A stretch of DNA of 64,000 bases from Cristatella mucedo (taxonomy: Eukaryota; Bryozoa; Phylactolaemata; Cristatellidae): positions 746,001 to 810,000 of the forward strand of contig WPIO01000058.1 in NCBI GenBank assembly GCA_009760855.2, read 5' to 3'. The notes under the pieces are model-generated. The model was not told where the DNA came from, did no database searches, and saw nothing but the letters and a program-made list of their open reading frames with translations. A program made the translations under genes and the position numbers. This document shows, piece after piece, positions 45,453 through 53,945 of this stretch. Numbering within the stretch: the first letter of the stretch is position 1; each line of letters starts with the position of its first letter.

Positions 45453-45876
45453 TTTCAGTTTGTGAGTTTCCTAGTACAAGTCCTTCAAACTCTTCTTTTG
45501 TAATCTCATCATCGGATAAGGCGTTAGTAATCTTTGAGATAATTTGATAATTAGAACTTAAAGCATTCCTTTTACGTTTGTCTATTTCTGTAAGCACACC
45601 TTCAACTGACACAAGCATTACTGATAGGGCTGAAATGAAAGTTACAGCATGGGTAATAGATGGTAGTGCTTGAACATAAGCACTTGAAATAGTTACTCCT
45701 AATGCTATTACTATGTTAATAAATCTAATTACATATCTAGCTCTTGTTAGATTTATTAGACATCCCCTAATTTTGTTATTAAACTGAACAGTCTCCTCAT
45801 ATTTTTTAACAGCGAAATCTTTTCTCAGATCTGGCATTTTTCTATATATTTGAAAAATATTTTTTTTTAAATCCAT
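45439..45876 (-). CDS. Two-TM membrane protein (SLATT/DUF4231-like)
   Basis: The frame is intact with the ATG at 45876. A basic amphipathic N-terminus is followed by two adjacent membrane segments (YVIRFINIVIALGVTISSAY and ITHAVTFISALSVMLVSVEG) and a cytosolic helical tail. Two close membrane helices with helical flanks recall SLATT-type proteins of bacterial conflict systems, but this is only an architectural likeness. The start overlaps the end of the preceding upstream gene (TGATG arrangement). Confidence 0.6.
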   Translation of the reverse strand: MDLKKNIFQIYRKMPDLRKDFAVKKYEETVQFNNKIRGCLINLTRARYVIRFINIVIALGVTISSAYVQALPSITHAVTFISALSVMLVSVEGVLTEIDKRKRNALSSNYQIISKITNALSDDEITKEEFEGLVLGNSQTEINLG

Positions 45877-46254
45877 CAATCCATAGTCTCTTCAATCAAC
45901 TCTTCTGGAGGTTCAAAGTCTTTTCCCTGCTCTATTTTTTTGTTATTTGTTTTGTTATTTCTATTTTTTAGAGTAAGCTTCTGATTTAATTTTATTTATT
46001 TTTTCTATTTTTAAGTCCTTAAGAAACTCTTCAAAGACTGACCCATCTCTAACCTTAGTAAATATGTTTGCAATCTCTGGTACAGAGTGATTGATTCTTA
46101 AAGCCTTATACTCAATAACTAGTTTAACAGCTTTTAGTAACGTTTATCTAATGTCTTCAATTCTACCCATAGGATATGAACAAATCTTAAAATTTGAATG
46201 TTGTTGACCTTGAACTTCATTAAGGCAATCCCTACTCCTCGTTTTAATACCCAT
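45876..46254 (-). pseudogene. Small unknown protein (in-frame stop plus frameshift)
   Basis: An ATG at 46252-46254 lies directly after 'ttatatagaa'. The frame reads MGIKTRSRDCLNEVQGQQHS, meets a TAA at 46144-46146, then stays open for about 60 codons (RINHSVPEIANIFTKVRDG). A shift near 45955 leads to a frame that ends at the TGA at 45876-45878, overlapping the start of the two-TM gene. It is missed by a simple open-frame search. No family recognised. Confidence 0.5.
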
Positions 46255-46291
46255 TTCTATATAATGTTTATTTTTGTTTTAATTAAATTAA

Positions 46292-46756
46292 TTATGCTTC
46301 TAGAGCTGCAGCAGTTGCCTTTTGTCTTGCGCTAACACCGTCAGTTATATCAGGAAGAATCGCATAACACTCGTCTTTAACGACTCCAGAGATGTCTGGT
46401 TTAACTCCTGAAACGCCTGAGATAACCGTTGAGAGTGTTGGAAGTTGAGATGCAATCCATGTTGTATAGCTAGAGATTTCAGAAGGATCGTCAAGAAGTG
46501 CATCTACTTTAGACCTAACAGTAGATTCAAGATTTGCTGTTACATCAGTTAACCCGGCAGTTATAATCTTTTGAGCTTCGATATCACATTCATCGAGATA
46601 GAACTTCTTAACCAAATTGTCAGTCATAACGGAAATATCTGAATCAAGTGTTTGTTGATCGTATGCAGTCATCCTTGACCTAACAAGATAATCAACGTAA
46701 GACTTAAGGAGAGTAGCACTAGTAGCAAGATTGGGATCGGTAACGTCGTTCTGCAT
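46292..46756 (-). CDS. Unknown 154-residue protein
   Basis: An intact frame directly after 'ttatataggaa'. It is predicted largely helical and acidic, with a Ser/Thr/Val-rich central region (TLSTVISGVSGVKPDISGVV) and an Ala-rich C-terminus. Low basic content argues against a DNA-packing role. No motif recognised. It is the first of the leftward genes downstream of the small-protein cluster. Confidence 0.65.
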   Translation of the reverse strand: MQNDVTDPNLATSATLLKSYVDYLVRSRMTAYDQQTLDSDISVMTDNLVKKFYLDECDIEAQKIITAGLTDVTANLESTVRSKVDALLDDPSEISSYTTWIASQLPTLSTVISGVSGVKPDISGVVKDECYAILPDITDGVSARQKATAAALEA

Positions 46757-46786
46757 TTCCTATATAAAAAAGAAAATTAAAAGTAA

Positions 46787-47044
46787 TTAGTATTTTGTTT
46801 TTACATCATCAAATATTTGATGAAACTTATCAAATGCTGCAGTATATTTTCTTTCTTTCTTTTTCATTTTATCATATGCATCGCAAACGTCTAAAAGAAC
46901 CCAAATTTTTGGTGCAGGTAGTTTAAACATATAGTTATAAAAATCTGTAGGGATATATGGTGTGTCATCCTCAAAACCACAAAACTTTTTAGAAATTCTT
47001 ATAGCATACTCACAACAAAGAATTCTTAAAACTTTTTGATCCAT
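46787..47044 (-). CDS. MDQK-family small protein, one module
   Basis: An intact 85-residue frame after 'ttatataggaaagaagg'. It begins MDQKVLRILCCEYAIRISKK and contains FCGFEDD and WVLLDVCDAYDKMKKKE. The pattern of an N-terminal RIL-x-C block, a Phe-x-Gly-Phe block and a Leu-Leu-Asp-x-Cys-Asp-Ala-Tyr-Asp block recurs in three neighbouring genes. I know no described family with it. A helical fold with a Lys/Glu-rich coiled tail is likely. The promoter motif contains the stop codon of the upstream gene. Confidence 0.7.
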   Translation of the reverse strand: MDQKVLRILCCEYAIRISKKFCGFEDDTPYIPTDFYNYMFKLPAPKIWVLLDVCDAYDKMKKKERKYTAAFDKFHQIFDDVKTKY

Positions 47045-47053
47045 CCTTCTTTC

Positions 47054-47323
47054 CTATATAAGTTTTTTAAATTTTCTTTCCTCACTAATTTTTTCAACCT
47101 CATCACATATTTTAATTTCACATTCTAAAATACTTTCATAATGATTAGCTATCTCTAAAAGTATGTCAATAAATAATGGGTCTAATTCTTTTAAAACTTG
47201 ATAAGATTTACAACAAATATTATCATGAGGAAGACCATCTAGTAATTTTGAACAAAGATTAATTAAATTTGTGCGAGTGTTATAATTTTTAATAATATTT
47301 TCAAACTTTTCATCAAAATCCGT
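47054..47323 (-). pseudogene. Small protein, frame open but start codon is ACG
   Basis: A frame of 90 codons from 47323 to a TAG at 47054-47056 follows the motif 'ttatataggaa' exactly where the neighbours have ATG, but the first codon is ACG. The product is helical with a LDPLFIDILLEIANHYESIL core, similar to the SSFVSILIEMSEASDKLMEC core of the gene at 48672-48947. Either the start codon has mutated or initiation at ACG occurs. It is absent from ATG-based gene finding. Confidence 0.55.
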
Positions 47324-47381
47324 TTCCTATATAAAGTTTAAGAATTGTTTAATTGAATTTTTATAAATATCTAAAAATAAA

Positions 47382-47982
47382 TTAATCATATTGTTTTTTA
47401 TTTTGTTTGAAAAACTCCTCGTAGTTATATTTTGCTTGTGAATATTCATTTTCACTTTTTTCACATATATCATATGCGTCACAAATATCAAAAAGGTAAG
47501 AAATTCTTGAATCATCTAATCCATAAAGAATTTTATAAAAGTTTGAAGTAATGATCTCATATGAGTTAAATCTACAAAAGTTATATAAATCAAACTTTTT
47601 ATAATTAAGCATACATTTTACAAATTCTAAAGCATCACTACAACAAAGAATTCTTGAAATTTTTTCATAGATATTTTCTACCTCTTCTTTAGTTCCACCC
47701 CTTTCAATATTAATACTTTTTAAATCTTTGTATTTTTTTCCAAACTATAAATGAAATCTTCGTATTTTGATTTTTCTTTGGAATATTCAACCCGCTTTTT
47801 TTAAATATATCATATAAATCACAAATCTGTAAAAGAACAGAAACTTTTGAATTCTCTAATAAATAAATACTTCTACGAAGCTCTTTAGGAACACAAAAAG
47901 ACACCTTCGGAAAACCACAAAATACTCTAGCTAACTTTTCAGCATATTTACAATTAAGAATTCTTAAATCTTTTTGATCCAT
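47382..47982 (-). pseudogene. MDQK-family two-module protein (frameshifted)
   Basis: Frame 47982-47710 holds module A (MDQKDLRILNCKYAEKLARV, then YLLENSKVSVLLQICDLYD). After frameshifts in A-rich tracts at about 47800 and 47745, module B continues: ERGGTKEEVENIYEKISRIL into the frame 47612-47382 with SRISYLFDICDAYDICEKSE. The same A-linker-B order is seen in the next gene, so the two frames are one gene. The start follows 'cttatatagaaaaat'. Confidence 0.62.
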
Positions 47983-48020
47983 ATTTTTCTATATAAGTTA
48001 AAAAAATTTACTACAAATAT

Positions 48021-48637
48021 CTAAAAACTATATTGTTCTTTAACACCTTCTAAAAACTCATCATACCTTACCTTTGATATTTCTTCATTAATTTCTTTAA
48101 TTCTTTTGTTAAATGTATCAACTGCATCACAAACATCTAAAAGATCAGAAATTATTGAATCATCTAATTCATAAAGTCTCTTATAAAGATCAGAAGGAAT
48201 GTCTCCATCCCTTTCAAATCTTTTAATAGAAGAATAAAAATCGCTATTAGGCCTAAACATTTCAACTGCAAATGCTAAAGCAGTATCATAACAAAGAATT
48301 CTTGAAATTTTTTCATAAATCTTTTCTACCTTTTCTTTTGTTCCACCCCTTTCAACAGTAAAACTAATACTTCCTAATTTATCATATTTATTTTTAAATC
48401 CACGAATGAAATCATTATATTTTGAATGCACTCTATCCCTTTCATAAAACAATTTTTCACGTATATAATATAAATCAGAAATCTGAAAAGAACAGAAAAT
48501 TTTGAATTATCTAATAAATAAATACTTCTACGAAGCTCTTTAGGAACACAAGAAGACACCTTCGGAAAACCCCAAAATACTCTAGCTAACTTTTCAGAAT
48601 CTCCACACCATAAAATTCTTGAAACTTTTTGATCCAT
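48021..48637 (-). pseudogene. MDQK-family two-module protein, second copy (frameshifted)
   Basis: Module A is in frame 48637-48374 (MDQKVSRILWCGDSEKLARV, SIYLLDNSKFSVLF) and shifts near 48480-48495. Module B lies in frame 48452-48021 (ERGGTKEKVEKIYEKISRIL, YELDDSIISDLLDVCDAVDT). Modules A of this and the previous gene are nearly identical (VPKELRRSIYLL shared), as are the linkers, indicating recent duplication. The start follows 'tttatatagagaaaaa'. Function unknown. Confidence 0.62.
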
Positions 48638-48671
48638 TTTTTCTCTATATAAAGATTAAGAAATGGTTAAT

Positions 48672-48947
48672 TCAGTTAATTTGTACTCCTTGTTTTGTTT
48701 TTGGGGTTTTTGATTTTTTAGATGCTTCTTCGAGCATTTCATTTATCTTACCTCTACACTCCATTAGCTTATCAGAAGCTTCAGACATTTCTATAAGAAT
48801 ACTAACAAACGAACTATCTAAATCTGGAATGAGTTTATCAAGAGAGTGTCTAACTATTCGTTGATCATTACCTTTAAGTTTTTGAAGACAGATCTTTACA
48901 GCCATATCCCTGGATTGTTCACAGCTTAGACTTCTCGAGACGTCCAT
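48672..48947 (-). CDS. MDQK-related small helical protein
   Basis: An intact 91-residue frame after 'acttatatagaa'. It begins MDVSRSLSCEQSRDMAVKIC and has LDSSFVSILIEMSEASDKLM, which parallels the 'Leu-Leu-Asp-x-Cys-Asp' block of its neighbours with different residues. The C-terminal 20 residues are basic (EEASKKSKTPKTKQG). It appears to be a diverged member of the same cluster. No known family recognised. Confidence 0.6.
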   Translation of the reverse strand: MDVSRSLSCEQSRDMAVKICLQKLKGNDQRIVRHSLDKLIPDLDSSFVSILIEMSEASDKLMECRGKINEMLEEASKKSKTPKTKQGVQIN

Positions 48948-48970
48948 TTCTATATAAGTATAAATATTTT

Positions 48971-49225
48971 TTATAATTCATTTTCTTCATTTACATAATC
49001 ACTTCGAAATGGGGGTATATCATCAGATTCACTGTAAAAAGTAAAGTCATCTTCAGCAGATTCGGATTCGGATTCGGATTCGGACTCGGATTCGGATTCG
49101 GATTCGGATTCAGGTATATAATCAGGATCTTCGGATTCTGTATCTGATATTGACTCAGTATCTGAAATACCTATATCCATAGAGCTTTCTTCAACTTTTA
49201 AGAACTCTGGATTTTCGTTTTCCAT
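48971..49225 (-). CDS. Acidic Ser-Glu repeat protein
   Basis: An intact 84-residue frame after 'attattatagaa'. The middle is a pure Ser-Glu dipeptide run (nt about 49058-49112, a 'gattcg' hexamer repeat on the plus strand) flanked by Asp/Glu-rich sequence such as DTESISDTESEDPDYIPESE. It is almost certainly disordered and a likely casein-kinase substrate. Histone-mimic or charge-based sequestration roles are possible but unproven. The repeat length may vary between copies. Confidence 0.6.
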   Translation of the reverse strand: MENENPEFLKVEESSMDIGISDTESISDTESEDPDYIPESESESESESESESESESAEDDFTFYSESDDIPPFRSDYVNEENEL

Positions 49226-49263
49226 TTCTATAATAATGAAATTATTTTGCTAATATACTTTTC

Positions 49264-49392
49264 TTAATTGTTTTGACTTCTTTTTTCTCCAAACCATTTT
49301 GCTCTTGGTTCTTCCCATTGTCTTTCAGTATTAACAGGTTTTATTTTACTCACAACTTCTTCTTTTTCGCTTTCAATCTTTCGTTTAGGCAT
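49264..49392 (-). CDS. Small basic ORF downstream of the polymerase
   Basis: A 42-residue frame whose ATG (49390-49392) overlaps the polymerase stop region by a few bases. It begins MPKRKIESEKEEVVSKIKPV and contains RQWEEPRAKWFGEKR. The MPKRK start could be a nuclear localisation signal. A frameshift near the end could add about 14 residues. It is short, so coding status is uncertain. Confidence 0.4.
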   Translation of the reverse strand: MPKRKIESEKEEVVSKIKPVNTERQWEEPRAKWFGEKRSQNN

Positions 49393-52300
49393 TTATACTA
49401 GTATTAGAAAAACATTTAATACATTTTCCACCACTCTCTTCTATTCTATAATGACCGTATGCAAAACTACAACAACCACAATCTAACCAGTAACGCTTTG
49501 ATTCAAATGCTGATAGTGCTCTTTTTTTAAGTTTCTTTGTAATAATATTGTGTTTACTTTGTGTCATGCGGTAGAAATCTCTATCAAGTGTCTCATCAAA
49601 GTCTTTGGTATCAAGATCACCACTGTAAATTTCATTTGCTCTAGACAAACATTGAGTATATTCACCATTTGTTATCTTTGAATTCCTAATTACTTCTTTT
49701 GGAACACCCTTTGCTTTCATAATTGGTCTAATAGAAGAAGCAGAATATAGTTTTGGTCTTAAAGCAATGAATTCATCAATCTTTGCCCCATCCATCTCAT
49801 CTTTGAATTTACTAAACTCGTCTTTATGAAACCAATCTTTAATATCAAACATCTCTTTCTCAAAGTTTTCACTTTTAATATCAACAACTAATGAATCAGT
49901 ATCAGTGTATAATTAACTTAATCTATCATTAAACTTAGTCTTCAAAGTGTCATAGTAAAACCTTTGCATATGTAATTTTGATAGATCAAGAATTGCAACA
50001 CCTATAAACATTGGTTTTTTAGAAGTGTAGTCTTTCTTGAATGTTCGAAACCAACTAGACTCTTATCAAAGCATCTAATTTCTTTAAGTCTAGGATCTCT
50101 CATTAGTTTATTATACAACGAATCACTCTTACTAGTCTCTGTATTTACTAACCTAACACGCGTTCTGTTTTCTACGTTCTCACATGTCTTTCCAAAGATT
50201 CGGCTCATAAAACCTTTTTACAGATTTCTTTTGAAACTATCACCTTTACGTTCAAATTCAATCTTTTTCTCTGCACATATGTCAATGAATGGTTTTGCCC
50301 AAGGTTCTTGATTAAATTTATATACTTTATGTATTTTAGTTGGGATCAAACCTTTACTAACAACAAATTGAAAGTATCTGTAATGGGTTAGATAATTAGT
50401 TTTATTATTAAAATCACAAATCAACTTTGCTACAGTGCTTGGACCAGATGAAAACTTTTGTTGGTATCTTGAAAACTCAGAAGTATCAACAACCCTACTT
50501 TCAGGACAAAGTGGATAATCATTATGTAAATCATGTAATTCCTTTGGATACTCTAAATCACATAAAACACATATTCCTGTTTCAGAATCATCAAGTAGTG
50601 ACATTATTTTTTCAAGTGACTAATTACTTAAATCATCTTCAATAGGTTCTGAAATAGGTAAGTGCCACATCATAACAGTTGGATATAAACTTGTTGCGTC
50701 CCAGTACATAATATGATTATTGTCACTAGCTTTACAAAGTCTTGTACTGACTTGACAGACACCACCTCTTATTGATTCTTTAAACTTTTGATATAGTTGT
50801 AAGTCTCCTTCCTTTTTACCTAATAAATTTATAGTACATTTGGTGTAAAACAAAGTACAAGACCATGCATAATGTGGTGCAGATAGATAATGAGCGGGAT
50901 CTAGTTTAAACAATTCAATAAAACTGTTTATGTATGCTTCATAGCAATCAGCAAGAAGTGTAACATCTGCATATAAATAAATATCATGATAATCCCCTAA
51001 ATCTTTCGTGTTAAAAAGTTTAAATACATTTAATGCATGCTCATAGTCTTCAGTAGTAATACCTCTATCAAAAGTAAGTTTACTGTTGAATGCTTTAATC
51101 TCTGGAATTTTTTCCTTGAATTTATCAAAAGAATCCATATACTCGTAAGGATAAACTCCTTTTCTTGTTATAGCATCTTTGAGAACATTAACATCAATGT
51201 CTGAATATAATGTTTTAAAGACACCAATTGTAATGTCAAAGTTTGAATTTGCTTTCTTTAATGAAGTAACAATATCACTTAAACCATTATTCATAAAATT
51301 AAAAGAATCTTTAAACTCAAAATTCTCAAATGACATTGACATATAACTCTCCATAATATGTGCAACTTACAATCAAGACCAAATGCTGACATTCCTTTCA
51401 CAATCAAATGAGAATCATATCCTTTCAAGTTGTGAATAAAGATTGGAAGTTTCCAGCTAATTTTTTTTAATCTAACGAGTGAATTACAAAGTTTATGTGC
51501 CGCTCCTCTAAACTTACCTGTAAAATGGCAATGATCTCTTACTTTAAACTTTCCATTTACATCGTTAAATTCCTTTGTACAAATCCAACATTTTGTAGAA
51601 TCTTTAAATTGCTTATGAGTATCAGAATCAAAAATAATAGGTGCTTCAACGTGATTTAATAGCTTATTTTTTAATTCGTTAGAAGTATTAATTATAAATT
51701 CTAATAGTAGTTCAACACAATCTTTCCCTCTGTTTAAAAATTATCTATAACATTTCCATTAATATCAACAATAATAGCACATGAACCACATGGGACTTGT
51801 AACATATTAGTACACGTATCACTACATTTACCAGTTGTTAATTTACTATTACAATAAGTTGGATTAATATTGTTAGATACTATACTTTCATAACAAACAT
51901 CACATGTCTTTACATTCAAACTCTCAAAATCTGCATAACAAACGTATGGAGACTTAATAAGTTTTTCATGGTCACTAAAACTTAAAAGTGTAGTATCCTT
52001 TGTTCGTCCTGTTTTCTTATTTTCAACGATACCAGGCATTTTTAATTTGGAATAACTAGAATTAAGACCCTTACATAAATCTAAGTGATTCTAAAAATCT
52101 ACATCTGAAAACAGTTTGTCCATACACCTATGACAATAAAATATTGATCCACTTTTATTACATGTTCTACAGAGTCCACTAAAATTCTGTATCAATGCAT
52201 AATGACTTTTTTCGGATTTGGTTATCAGCAGGAGATTAATATGTCTATCTGGAACCTCTAATTTTCTTGATACAATTTTTAGAGGATATACACCAGATTT

Positions 52301-53099
52301 GTCATTATATTCGTAAACATTTATACTAACATTAAATAGTTTACCAAGTTTTTTAACATCGATTACTTTGAGTGGCCATTCAAGTTGTGAAAGAGCTTCA
52401 TTTAGTTCTTGATAATTACTTCTTAATATATTAATTAAATCAATGTATCTCTCTGGATGTACACTTACAGGATGTAGGAATCTCAATACACACCATAAAG
52501 CACAATATTTATCTTCATTCTTTATATTAACACAGCAGCGCTTCTTTGCTAAACCAGTTGGTAGTGGTAAATAGGAGGAACCAGCTCTAATAACATATTC
52601 ACTAACATTAATCTCAAGACGTTTTACACCTATTAGCCTCCAACCAGAACCTGGATTCTTGTCAATCATTTTATCTATTGATTCTTTTTTAAGATTTTAA
52701 TTGGTCTTTAATAGTATTAGTATAATCAGATCTTTTAACAACTGCAACCAACTTAGAACCTGTTACAACACTATGTGAATGTGTGTCAGTTTGAGTGTGA
52801 TATGAATGAATTGAAATCTTCGTTTGTAATTTAAATGAAGAAAATCTAGTTGTTACTTCTTTTAACACATTATTATAACTTGGTATTATACTATTAAAGA
52901 AATCATCAATTTCAGCTGCAGAATAGTCTCTTCCTTTAAGAATATATCTTTCATGTTTTCCACTTGCTCCAAAAAAATCTAATTTAAACTTATGAAGCCT
53001 AGAAGCAATACTTTTACTTGGAGTTATGTCATCAATATTCATTAGTCTTCTTGATTCACTGTAAAAAGAGTTTCCCTTTTGAGGACTTCTTCGGTACAT
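49385..53099 (-). pseudogene. polB: Protein-primed family B DNA polymerase (multiply broken)
   Basis: About 1,230 codons from the ATG at 53099, directly after 'cttagtatag'. Conserved parts in order: a pre-exonuclease domain with CCVNIKNEDKYCALW; exonuclease motif ADFES (about 51930); an endonuclease-VII-like zinc block with RDHCHFTG (about 51530); HNLKGYDSH; YLYADVTLLAD; polymerase motif DATSLYP (about 50690); the IFGKT block; catalytic YTDTDS (about 49900); and KAKGV (about 49710). Breaks: frameshifts near 52680, 51730, 51360 and 50030; in-frame TAG at 52091 and 50620; TAA at 50218 and 49913. Known relatives replicate linear genomes from a terminal protein. The family call is certain; this copy cannot make a full enzyme. 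Confidence 0.93.
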
Positions 53100-53124
53100 C
53101 TATACTAAGTAGATTTATGTTCAA

Positions 53125-53269
53125 ATAAAAAATCATAGGACAAAATGTTAGTGTTGGAGGAAAAGTCCGCTTTTAGAACAAGTCACTTTTCAGGACATCG
53201 AATGTGAACGTAGTGAACATGAGTGTCCTGAAAAGTGACTTGTCCTAAAACGTGACTTTTCTTACAACA
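53125..53269 (-). repeat. Right terminal inverted repeat (145 bp)
   Basis: Reverse complement of 29239-29383 with three mismatches. It contains the same fold-back: arms 53152-53197 and 53224-53269 around a 26-base loop. Confidence 0.95.
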
Positions 53270-53274
53270 GGGAG
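53270..53274. repeat. Target site duplication, right (GGGAG)
   Basis: Matches 29234-29238 and directly abuts the right TIR end 'cttacaaca'. Confidence 0.75.
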
Positions 53275-53479
53275 TAGCTAACTCATGGACCCTGGCTGGA
53301 GCGAACTATCCCGCGACGCATTTGAACGTCAATAGCGAAATAATAATGCTATTCGCTAGCTCAAGCTAGGTCAGCGTTCAGTTCTTCTTTTTGGGTTTTC
53401 CCAAACATTACCATGGCGATAAGGATGGGATTCGAATAAGCTTCTTGGAATGCGGCAGCAGCTAGTACAAGAGCTCCAC

Positions 53480-53700
53480 CATCGTCCGTGGAGCAGACGT
53501 ACGCAGACTACATTGCAATTGCTGAGAGAATGTGCGACGAGAAAAACATTTCAGAGGAGGCCCGAAGAAAGGCAATGCACGTAAGCATCCTTCCGCGTGA
53601 GTATTATTCCTTACTAAAGGTGGAGGTAGCTCCGCGTAAACCTTTGGACCTGCCACTACAGGACATGGTTGCACGTGTCATGAGTATTTTTCTGCCTCTG
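53480..53700 (+). pseudogene. Ty3/gypsy-like Gag fragment
   Basis: The frame at 53488-53808 begins EQTYADYIAIAERMCDEKN and contains EEARRKAMHVSILPREYYSL and KVEVAPRKPLDLPLQDMVAR, the order of blocks seen in Gag proteins of gypsy-type retrotransposons (helical capsid region). It has no protease or reverse transcriptase nearby, so it is an isolated remnant. The similarity ends near 53690. The family call is from memory of the pattern. Confidence 0.5.
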
Positions 53701-53848
53701 TGCCTGTTGGCTACATATACGGTTGATATTCCTGTTCAGGCCCGATTTGTATTAGCTTCAATACTAACTCGAGTAACGAGACGAAGTTTAGCTGTCTGTC
53801 CTGTTTAGGAGACAAGGCCTGCCACGATAATTCCAGAGCAATAATGCC

Positions 53849-53945
53849 TAATAATAATAATGCTTTTGTTATAGCGCCCTCAGAGAACTTAATCTCTTTC
53901 TAGGCATTTCACATTTGCTGTAAATGAAGCATGATCGAATAGCAG
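53849..53945 (-). repeat. LINE-A 3' tail insertion
   Basis: An (AAT)n run and 'tagcgccctcagagaactta', with 'aatctctttctaggcatttc' following, in reverse. Confidence 0.8.

Larger units (their letters stand above)
29239..53269. mobile_element. Maverick/Polinton-type endogenous DNA virus, about 24 kb
   Basis: The element is bounded by 145-bp inverted repeats and a 5-bp target duplication. It encodes the hallmark set of the group: protein-primed DNA polymerase B, DDE integrase, packaging ATPase, double-jelly-roll-type major capsid protein and penton-like minor capsid proteins. It also carries YqaJ nuclease, PLA2 protein, HNH-AP2 nuclease, tail-fibre-like proteins and a set of unknown small genes. 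Base composition is much more AT-rich than the flanks. Many genes carry stops or frameshifts, so this copy is not intact. Maverick/Polinton elements are known to encode capsid genes and are widely regarded as integrated viruses. The assignment is secure from the gene set; the lineage within the group is not determined. Confidence 0.93.

Noticed and set aside
48971-49225. Coding microsatellite with no gene
   Set aside because: Kept as a gene instead, because the frame has unique flanks and the shared start-site motif.
29239-53269. Alternative genetic code (stops read as Gln or Trp)
   Set aside because: Frameshifts accompany the stops, one TGA aligns with Gly in a paralogue, ordinary Gln and Trp codons are common, and all three stop codons also end genes normally. 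Decay explains it better, though a check of relatives is listed.
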